This document shows, one piece after another, positions 56,128-64,000 of a DNA stretch of 64,000 nucleotides (positions are counted from its first letter, which is position 1; every line of letters starts with the position of its first letter). The stretch lies in assembly GCA_019828595.1 (NCBI GenBank), contig JAHQRK010000010.1, forward strand, positions 372,001 to 436,000. The letters are read 5' to 3'. The notes under the pieces were generated by a model. That model worked only from the letters and a program-made list of their open reading frames with translations, did no database searches and had not been told where the DNA came from. A program made the position numbers and the translations under genes. The DNA is from Aphanomyces cochlioides (lineage: Eukaryota; Oomycota; Saprolegniomycetes; Saprolegniales; Verrucalvaceae).

Positions 56128-57996
56128 ATGCCAGAAAGGCACGAAACCTTGACCAAATTGCGGCGCAGCTACACGACAACCTACAAACTGAAGATTTTGC
56201 GTGCAGTCGAAGAGCAAGGACTGCAAGCCGTTGTTGAAACAACGAGCATATCAAAAGAAACAATACGAAAATGGGACGAAACTGCGTTGGCATCCCAGCA
56301 ATCGATAGCCAAGAGGTCTCCAGGAGCGGGTAGGCCATGTATTCTATCACAGCCTCAAGTAAGAACGTAATAAATATTGTCTTTTCAGGCAAAATTTTGA
56401 CGTACGTGGCGATTGGCTAAATTGATCGATTTATTCAATTACCTTGGACATTGTATGGCATAAAGTTTTCAATATACAGTACGTCACCTGGCCACACCTT
56501 CACCACAATACCACCAGCACCGCTATCCAACGAGATCATCGCCCCCTCAACCTGATTTGCCCAGTCGATCCTCTCTTTTCTGCATGCGAGCTAACATACA
56601 TGTGAAAGACACGTTTGTGTACTCGAGGTTTTGACTTTCGCTCATATTCACCAGTATGTTCGTATGTCTTGATCCATATCGACACTGTGGTGAGAGACTT
56701 GTGAATCAGTCTTGCGATGTCTATCCGTTTCATGCCAAGGTAGTAATGTGCATAGAGCCCATTCATGACTGTGTTCTTGCGCGCGTGCTGTCTGGATACG
56801 ACATTTGCGATCTGCTCAAGCACCAAATTTCATTCGTCTTTATCATCACTCTAATTGGCTAAAATCCTTCTGCCTATTTGTCTGCCGATTTCCATCTGTC
56901 GATTCATTCGGCATGGCGCTCCAGTTTCGAATAAACACAACAATATATTTTTCTATTTAATGCTCTAGAATCTTCTTTATTTCATGGAGTTTCTACGTGA
57001 AAAACGACGACCCCTCAGCACTTTTCACATAGTGCAATATATCAAGACGCACCACACCGAGTGGTTGCGGAATTATGATGCATCATGTGAGAGCGTTGGA
57101 GATCCGTACAAGAATATTGGGTCACTATGTCGAGACTTTGCCCACCGAAACAAATTCACGTGGCGACGTTCATCAACAGGCTCGTGCCCATTGACACGGG
57201 AAGAACTATGAGAGACAAAAGAAATGTTTTGCTTCTCATTCTGGAACGATTTTGGGTATATGTCTTCTGAAAATATAATAAATGTAGATGAAACGGGTAT
57301 CTACTACGATACCCCTCCACGTTATCTTTGGACGCAAATTGGACAAGAGTCGTCTCTAGACGCGAGTGAAAAGTCGTCAGCAAGATTGACAACGGTGCTT
57401 TCAGCCCGCAGTAAGGGTATTTGGTGTGATTTTTAAAAAACTTTTTGACACTATTTTTAGGTGAAAAACTCCCAATACTGTTTATCATCAAGGGCGAAAA
57501 GGGGGGCTTTATTGAGCAACACGAGTTGCAAGAATATCCCCAAGACCATGCCTATTTCGTCCAAAAGAATGCGTGGATGGACGCCGATGGGTGGAAATAT
57601 TACTTGACTCAGTTGATGAGGTACTGTTGGCATATATTTACACTAATTATTGTTACACTATTTTGATCCGAGTTGCGTGGACCAACACTATTTGTGGTCG
57701 ACAATCTCGCTGCTCATGTGAGCGATGCCAGCTTCACGATTGTTGAGGAAGAATTGAGCTCTTATCTGTGCCCTCTCCCAAAGAACTGCACGTCCGTTTT
57801 GCAACCTTTGGATGTTGGCGTCATGGGCCCGTTCAAAAGTATTCTCCGCCGAATGTGGCTTTCCGAGACGACCACCCAGCGAACTGCCAATGAAAAGAGA
57901 ATGGCAACCATTAAACGGGCCATTGCTGCTTGGAATGCAATCACTCCTGAAACTATTATATCTAGCTTCAGAAAAGCATTGCCAAAGACCAATTAA
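56128..57996 (+). pseudogene. Pogo-type DDD transposase, broken
   Basis: The N-terminal psq-like HTH (Y-K-L-K-I-L-R-A-V-E-E-Q-G, then S-K-E-T-I-R-K-W) is at 56128-56370. After the antisense insert the frame resumes at about 56984 (F-H-I-V-Q-Y-I-K-T-H). A TGA at 57209-57211 is followed in frame by the catalytic domain: N-V-D-E-T-G near 57290, V-V-D-N-L-A-A-H near 57697 and L-Q-P-L-D-V-G near 57805. A 44-nt intron (57417-57460) is clean. The next (57621-57672) leaves the reading frame one base out. The stop, frame problem and insertion make it inactive. Confidence 0.75.
56400..56900 (-). mobile_element. Tc1/IS630-type transposase N-terminal fragment inside the pogo element
   Basis: Minus frame 56826-56536 has the homeodomain-like HTH of this group: Y-Y-L-G-M-K-R-I-D-I-A-R-L-I-H-K-S, T-V-S-I-W-I-K-T-Y-E-H-T-G. 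No DDE domain follows. It separates two pieces of the pogo transposase; borders are approximate. Confidence 0.6.
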
Positions 57997-58337
57997 CTCA
58001 ATGCAATTCATTCTTGTGCACGTCCATGAGCTTGTTGAACAAACAATCATTGACATAGAAGATGTAAATATTAAATTATAGAAGTTTCCTTGTTTCCTCA
58101 AAAATACTTTGGCATTCGTTTACATGGATGAAATATTGGGAAATTGTTGTCTTCTAGCTATTTCCATAGTATATGAAGCTTAAAGATCTCGTCGAATACA
58201 AAGCGCTAGCTCTTTTCATGAACAGAATATAAAATTACAAAGTCTATAATTTATTATAGTTGACCGAGTCCACCTTGAACTTGAAACTGACCAATCAATG
58301 AAGAATTGCCAGTGGTCTTATATTTCCCAGACCTCTG

Positions 58338-59098
58338 TATATTTGTTAAGGAGGACGATATGTTAAAAACGACAAATAAAATTCAAGTGAAAAATTTGAC
58401 AGGTAAGATAATATAATTATCCTTTAATGCAGGTATAAGAATTCATAGTGAGCCCTTCAATCGCAAAACTCGTCATCGAAGGGCTCGTCGTTTACAGTTA
58501 CTGTACCTCCTCAGCAAGTCCCAAATGCTCTCACTGGGGCGTTCTGTAGCTTGACGATGTGACTCTCTGCGCTGCGACCGAAACTTCCCGCCAGATTGGC
58601 ACCTTGAAAAGCGTCCCCGCGAAACTCAATGATTGACCTATTATCAGAGGTATTATATCTCTCAGGAACCCGCATGAAGTTATGTCCAGTGAACAAAAAA
58701 ATATAGAGGTTAAATCTCTTCCCAATTGTTTTGTGTATGGAATTCGTTGGAACCAGTTTCGGCGAAGAAAATTTTGTCCAATAAGAAAATATTTCATAAT
58801 TTATTGGATAAAAGTCATGTCCTTGATTCTCGTGTCATTCAAGCAGTGACCAGCTTGGACTGCGGTTCTGTCAAGCCATGCGACTCCAGCATGCGCCGTT
58901 TGAAGAAGACAAGTCGTGGACTCACATTGTACGTTGTTTATAATGATCTCTCTAATGCTGTGCAGCTGAAAACAAGAGGGCACACCTTTCGTCTATCCCT
59001 TTTCCCACTAAGTACGAGACGTTTTAGTACATTTTGTCATTAGATCATCTACTACTACACCTTTTCCCGACCAAACTGAACTTTTGTTCCAATCAAGT
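58338..59098. other. Non-coding stretch
   Basis: ORFs of 60 to 105 codons on both strands (for example plus 58726-59043) have no recognisable motif. Confidence 0.35.
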
Positions 59099-59632
59099 TT
59101 AAAAAACGACAGATAAAAACAATTCTAGACGTCTCAATTGCGCAATCAGCATTGAATTTCCATTACAAAACGAACCTCTTTCGATCAAACAGATCACCCG
59201 TGTGACATCCTCAAGTCTCAGTGCCTTCTCAAGACTTCTTTGGCAATGGCGAGTCATACAAGTCACAAGAGAGCGCGTCATGCAACGCATGGAGTGGTCA
59301 GCCGCAGCTTCTAGGAGGTGCATGCGTTGTTGAAGCTACGTTTCAAACTCACCTCGATGCAACAAGTGCTCAGTTCTTTCACATAGAAAGTTTTTCATGT
59401 GAGCCTTGAAGACACTGAAGCACCCCTCAATGGGGTTCAACATTGGTGAGTACGGCCCCAAGCGGAGAAGAACAATATCATCGTAGGGTGGCACAAGTTC
59501 TTCGGTTTGGGAGTGAGCAAGAGCGTTGTCCAAGACAACAACGATACGCTTGTCTGCAAACTCGTTTTTCCAAGCAACGCTCGCCTTGACCGCATGGTAT
59601 ATGGCATCCACAAAGGCCGCGTTTTGTTGCAA
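59099..59632 (-). pseudogene. Tc1/IS630-type transposase, DDE C-terminal fragment
   Basis: Minus frame with V-V-V-L-D-N-A-L-A-H-S, then L-G-P-Y-S-P-M-L-N-P-I-E-G, the second and third catalytic acidic residues of a DDE_3 transposase. A TAG at 59336-59338 interrupts it, and the same frame continues to 59099. No N-terminal HTH is attached and no TIR was found. Confidence 0.75.
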
Positions 59633-61317
59633 TTTGATGCTACCTTGGTCTACATTGTAGCAAACCAGGCCGACCTCTGGGGATGCTGCGTGATGTTCCT
59701 GCTATGATTGGTCTAAATAGACATCAACGAACCAATCCAAGTAGTTAATATATTTCCCTACCCCTAGAATTTTTTCAAAAGCGGTTATCTCAAAATCATG
59801 TTGAAACAAATAAGACCCCTTTCTATTTGAAAACCCTCATATCATTCAAAGAGTTGCTCCTTGAGCCATCAGCCACATTGGGGATGCGCAGGAAGCATTG
59901 TTGTTGCGATTTTTCTGTCGACGTCAAGGCGGGCACTTGAGTCTGGGCAAACCTAAATGCATATGATTGGCTGAAAATTAATATATGCGCAATCTAATTG
60001 GCTAGTCGATTTTCAAATCGATTTGCCAAGTCTATTCGACTCAACAGCCTACTCCAAGTTTGAATCAGTTTGACAATAATAAAGCAGAATTTTTGATGTC
60101 GAATAGATGTGTATCGAATGGAAATTGTGTCCAATGTTTTCCAACTTTTTGGTCAAATTAACTATACTTCTCCTACGAATTTCGACTTATGACAAATCAA
60201 CTAAAGTAGTACTGTTTAATTAAGGCAACGAATTCCGGATTATATCTTTCCTTCATAACAGAGTTAGTTTTTTGCCAAAATAAGAGCCCAATATGCTGGC
60301 GTTGTGTACTTGCATTTTCTGGACTGCCACATGGAAAATAGCAAGTGTTAGTCACGTTTTCATTATCCATCTGAAAGGGCATGTCTGCTGTCTCTCACAT
60401 GCGTAAGAGCGACATCGTCTCTCTATCGAAGTGTCATGATACAATATTGGACGACTCAGTCTCTTGATTAAAGTATCACGATACGAACTTCATTAATGTT
60501 ATGCATCAGCTAAGAGAATCACACGTCCGTCATTAAACTCGACAGGGCCGCAAAAATTTGGCGAGTACAATTTAAGCAGGCTTTTTTTGCTCATACGAAA
60601 CGGGTCACACCATTTGATGTCGGACGGGACCCAAGGGGGTCGATTGGCCCAATCGGCCGAAGACGACTGCTCTACTTCAGCAACGAGCTGACGAGCGTAC
60701 TAAAGTCCATATTAATAATACAGAAATGAATGGGGAGGCTTCTCAAGTCTTTTATGCAAAAAAGAAGCAACTTCATCAAACTCCTCTCCAGAAAGAAAGC
60801 GTTTTTCTTATGGCTTCTCAACGCGAACGAATGACTTGCTGGGAGTTTGACTGTTGATATGCACTAACTGTATGAAGTTTAATATATGAAATTGCTATCT
60901 TCTTACCACACATGTACCACGAGCAACTACACTGTACTCTGTGAGTGCCTTCAAAAGCTTGGCTCTCTTTCGTGAGATAAGCCGAGAGTGTGAAGTTTTA
61001 TTGTATGTACTACGTAACCACGTGCTCGTGATTGATAACACGTAAAATCTGGTGAATGGGAATCGGAAATGGAATTTCGTCTAATGTGTTCACGTAAGTA
61101 CAGAATATCTTTATGCAGATGGCACTTACATTTTTTAAAGTTTGATATTGTGGGCTCGATACCCCTTTCCTTGCAATCTTGTGCAAGGATTGTGCATAGA
61201 GCATTGGTTCTTTTTCCAGGTTTCACTAGACTTAAAATCAAGATGTAGTATAGAGTGCATTGAGAACAGTAGTAAAAGGATTACGATACCATTTGATTTC
61301 ACTGAAGAATATTGCCA
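59633..61317. other. AT-rich gene-poor stretch
   Basis: No gene, RNA or clear repeat recognised. Several ATTGGCT motifs occur near 59968-60005, in a context like that at 56410 and 56850. Confidence 0.4.
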
Positions 61318-62172
61318 CATGACTATGGCTTCGTATTATACGTATATTTAATTATACTTTACGTATTATACGTGAATTTTATACATTTGATGTATAATTG
61401 GTATAAATGCAACAACAAAGAAAGAGCCTTTCTTTTTCAAATTTTTCTGTGATAAATTCTTCGTTTTTCTGAAAAAGTGCCTGAGGCATTGCCAGGCATT
61501 CACGGGTATTGATGCATCATCAATGCCTGGGAAACTGCATCGATGCTTGAGATTACCCGGAAACATCGACAGACCACAAAGCTGTTAATTATCCGGAAAT
61601 TTGATACCCGGAAACATCGACAGACCACAAAGCTGTTAATTATCCGGAAATTTGATAAATTAGCCAATTAGAGGGCTGGATTTATCATAAAACACTAATA
61701 GACATCGACATTCCTGACCAGACTCTTAAGAAAATGGACCTAAATTAAGTGCCGAAGGCCTGCAGTGCTATTCAGACCTTGGTCGATAGAGTAAATTAGA
61801 CGTCATTTGTGGGATTTAGACGCAAAACCTGCCTGAACATTCTGTGTTTGCATCATGCTAACCTGCAGACAAAGACTTCCAAGAGAAACATTGTAGAGCT
61901 ATTTAGAATCGACTTTCTCACTGCGATAAGATAGACTGTAGACGTCCGGAATCGACAGCTGCTCATTTGTTGAATTGCAGCTATTTTATGGCTTGATTAA
62001 ACTTCACTCGAACGGCAATTCGAAAATGCTTGATGTTTTTCTTGACAAACGTATGAGTAGGATTTATATTGATTAAAGTATACCCTGTATTATACGTACT
62101 TTTCGTGTGTATTTTACAAAAGGTATAATACTTGTATAATACGGGAATGATACATACGAAGCCATACACATG
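61318..62172. mobile_element. Candidate non-autonomous element with 19-bp inverted termini
   Basis: CATGACTATGGCTTCGTAT at 61318-61336 and the reverse complement of 62154-62172 agree at 17 of 19 positions. Both ends continue into related ATTATACGTA-rich sequence. The 855-bp body has no coding frame. Inside is a tandem duplication at 61555-61656. Confidence 0.5.
61555..61656. repeat. Tandem 51-bp duplication
   Basis: Two perfect copies of a 51-bp unit (starting ACCCGGAAACATCGACAGAC) directly adjoin. Just upstream (61508-61524) is the palindrome ATTGATGCATCATCAAT. Confidence 0.85.
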
Positions 62173-62819
62173 ACCCAATCGACTAGGCTTCTAGGTGAGT
62201 CTTTTTGAAATTCGATCGCAGCGGCTTTGGTTCGGGGGTATGCTGACAGTATGTTGGGCTCGAGTTGCTTGGCACTCGAAAGCTTTCTTGCAGTTCCCAA
62301 GGCCTGTTCAACTGTTTGCCGACGTGGGCCACTGCTAAATATATAGTACAATGCATCGGCATCGGCGCTATTGCGGGCAGCACAAACTCCAAGAGGGTTC
62401 TCACTCGTCATGAGTAGTTTGGAATATTAAGCTATTTGGTCATTGGTGCTAATAATAAACCATATAGTAATACTATTTTGCGCAAAAAATGTTATACTCA
62501 TGACACATAGTAATATAGCTAGTATTACTTGAAAAGGATAGTAGTTTCCAGTAGACAACCAATCAATATTCTGACATTTCGATTGGGTGAGTAAACCAAA
62601 ATTGAATTCTATTGGCAGAAATGGTAATAGCAATACTGTACGAAGAAAAATAATACTTTGATTAAGTCGTCAATCTTAAAAGTACTGTTGTAACTACGGA
62701 AATATGAGATTTAGTGCATGTTGCATTTGGTTTTTAAATCATAGTAATACCCATGAACCTTAAGATATTTGCTTGATCCGGCTTTGTGGTTGCGATATGA
62801 GTAGTGAGCGCTGACGCTT
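62173..62819. other. Non-coding stretch
   Basis: No gene or repeat recognised. Confidence 0.4.
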
Positions 62820-63325
62820 CTACCCAGAACCTGCGAATAGATCTAGCCAGGATTTGAGGATGATATATCCCGTGCAGTCCCTGATGGCTCTGTGCGCGGT
62901 GTATGACATTCTTGCGCCAACGCATTTTGCTTCGAATGGGTCTAGCCAGCTCATGGACGGCTTCAAACGTGCGAGCGCTGATGGCTTTATGCCTGGTGTA
63001 AGATTTTCGTGCACCGACGCATCTATCCAGTCCCTTGCGCCGTTGCATCTAGCGCTGATGGCTTTATGTCTGCCTGGTGTACATCTTTCGTGCGCCGATG
63101 CATCTAGCCAGGACCTTCGAATGAGTTTAGCCAGGGATTTATGCCTGGTGTACGACTTTCGTGCATCGACGCATCTATCCGGTACCGTGCGCTGACGTAT
63201 ATAGCCATGACCTTCGAATGGATTTAGCCAGGGTCTGCGGATGATGTCTGTCGAGCGAGCACTGATGGATCTGTGCCTGGTGTACGACTTGCGGGCAATG
63301 ATGCATCTAGTAAGGGTTTGCGAAT
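62820..63325. repeat. Degenerate minisatellite
   Basis: Recurrent modules, in varying order: CTGATGGCT(T)TATG, GCCTGGTGTA with a TTTCGTGC-type follow-up, CGACGCATCTA with TCCAG or GCCAGG, and TTCGAATGG(G)T. Five to seven imperfect units of about 50 to 100 bp. GC-richer than its surroundings. Confidence 0.6.
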
Positions 63326-63763
63326 GGTACAGGGCCTCCTCAATTTTCGCGCAATCAAAATGTATTTATTTCGAGAGTATATAAGCTCTTTGCGTATAAA
63401 TTATGAGAGTAATTCCAACAGAGTATATCGCTGAGCCCAGTTTCTAGTCGTTCAAGAAGTCCAGAATAGCGTTAACGCGCTCGATAGCGCGACACCCCTG
63501 TTTGCGCTGAAGTATTGAACTGCTTTTGACGACATATTGAACCAGATGATTTACATTTTGATATCGACTGGAGCAAACCACTATGACCTCAATATTTTAT
63601 AGAAATTGAGTTTGACAGTATATTTATTGATGGCTTGCGCGAAAATTGAGGAGATACTACTGACAATGGTAATGCTAAATTTGTATACGCAACATCATAT
63701 TTTACTACACACCAAGATAATATTAAATTTGTAAATGCATTAACAATAAAGTTTTGTGCACAC
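63326..63763. other. Non-coding stretch
   Basis: No gene recognised. Confidence 0.4.
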
Positions 63764-63781
63764 ATACATACGGAGCTGGTA
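63764..63781. repeat. 18-bp direct repeat, left copy
   Basis: ATACATACGGAGCTGGTA, identical to 63817-63834; probable target-site duplication around the U2 fragment. Confidence 0.8.
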
Positions 63782-63816
63782 CTACATTTGATCTTAGCCA
63801 AAAGGCCGAGAAGTTA
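63782..63816 (-). ncRNA. U2 snRNA 5'-end fragment (pseudogene)
   Basis: Minus strand carries CTTCTCGGCCTTTTGGCTAA followed by GATCAAATGTAG, the invariant first part of U2 snRNA including the start of the branch-point-pairing GTAGTA. After about 35 nt the match to U2 stops; the Sm site and later stem-loops are absent. The piece is bounded by two perfect 18-bp direct repeats, so it appears to be an inserted, 3'-truncated copy. Confidence 0.8.
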
Positions 63817-63834
63817 ATACATACGGAGCTGGTA
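63817..63834. repeat. 18-bp direct repeat, right copy
   Basis: ATACATACGGAGCTGGTA, identical to 63764-63781. Confidence 0.8.
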
Positions 63835-63916
63835 GTGTAGAGGACATACCAGCTTCCTATCGCCTACTGTATACATTTGCGTGAGTTCATATCTCGCAAG
63901 CACTATCTTTTTTGTT
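63824..63916 (+). other. Possible tRNA-like or SINE-like Pol III unit
   Basis: A weak A-box-like TGGTAGTGTAGAGG is followed about 50 nt later by GTGAGTTCATATCTCGC, which can fold as a 5-bp T-arm stem with a 7-nt loop and resembles a B box. A T6 tract at about 63908-63913 could terminate Pol III. The acceptor stem does not close, so this is not a functional tRNA. Confidence 0.3.
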
Positions 63917-64000
63917 GTCTTTAACAGAATGCAGAGCGGTTTCATTTTTTGGATATTCTTGATTTCGTGTTTGCACTGCATTCGTTGGTTTGATTCCCCG

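Larger units (their letters stand above)
55989..58337 (+). mobile_element. Pogo-type DNA transposon with TIRs and TA target site
   Basis: The termini CAGAGGTCTGGGAAATATAA (55989 on) and its reverse complement (ending 58337) match over 21 bases, then again after one mismatch. TA flanks both sides (55987-55988, 58338-58339). The 2,349-bp body carries a broken pogo-like transposase and a foreign antisense insertion at about 56400-56900. Confidence 0.85.

Noticed and set aside
58511..58696. Pentapeptide-repeat-like stretch on the minus strand
   Set aside because: Only two loosely matching pentads; not enough to claim a fold or gene.
63824..63916. Functional tRNA gene
   Set aside because: A- and B-box-like blocks and a T-tract exist, but the acceptor stem does not pair and no anticodon arm is clear; kept only as a weak Pol III-like unit.

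Overview
The window looks like nuclear DNA of an oomycete, most likely a saprolegnialean water mould close to Aphanomyces. I infer this from very short GT-AG introns (36 to 53 nt), start regions resembling the oomycete Inr plus flanking-promoter element (CATTYY followed by a C/A-A-T-T-T core), a Crypton with a GCR1_C-like C-terminus, membrane LRR genes built from one-repeat exons, and Cys-x4-Cys-x9-Cys-x2-His zinc-finger repeats. The species cannot be named from the sequence alone.

Layout. 1-1.5 kb: decayed minus-strand ankyrin-type gene carrying a 487-bp MITE. 2.1-4.4 kb: nine-exon PH-PP2C phosphatase. 4.7-6.2 kb: amino acid transporter. 6.4-13.2 kb: a broken and an intact receptor-like TKL kinase in opposite orientation, around a gene for a secreted cysteine-rich protein; a second, decayed piece of that secreted family lies at 6.4-6.6 kb. 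13.3-15.5 kb: intact Crypton tyrosine recombinase. 16.5-29.9 kb is the conserved core: a five-finger protein, a KDM8/JMJD5-like JmjC oxygenase, the centriole protein SAS-6 and a 2,538-residue ubiquitin protease.

29.9-33.7 kb: two tandem LRR-transmembrane genes (A probably broken, B intact); a third (C) is at 42.3-43.4 kb. 35.5-41.1 kb: a DNA element with long repeat-rich inverted termini whose zinc-finger ORF is split by a 4,891-bp Ty3/gypsy chromovirus with two identical 179-bp LTRs and a perfect 5-bp target duplication. 43.7-52.4 kb: three tandem 2.87-kb units sharing four LTRs; each is a pol-less LTR element carrying a piece of pogo-type transposase. 53-55.3 kb: two broken quinone-oxidoreductase copies tail to tail (a third stub is at 35.1 kb). 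56-58.3 kb: pogo-type transposon with TIRs and TA target site, itself holding an antisense Tc1/IS630 fragment. 58.3-64 kb is AT-rich and gene-poor, with a Tc1/IS630 fragment, an inverted-repeat element, a degenerate minisatellite and a U2 snRNA 5' fragment between 18-bp direct repeats.

The 2-6 kb and 16.5-29.9 kb blocks look like stable housekeeping and signalling genes. The rest is accessory DNA dominated by receptor-family duplication and nested transposons. Exon structures given as summing to whole codons were worked out by hand from splice signals and reading frame; none was tested against transcripts.
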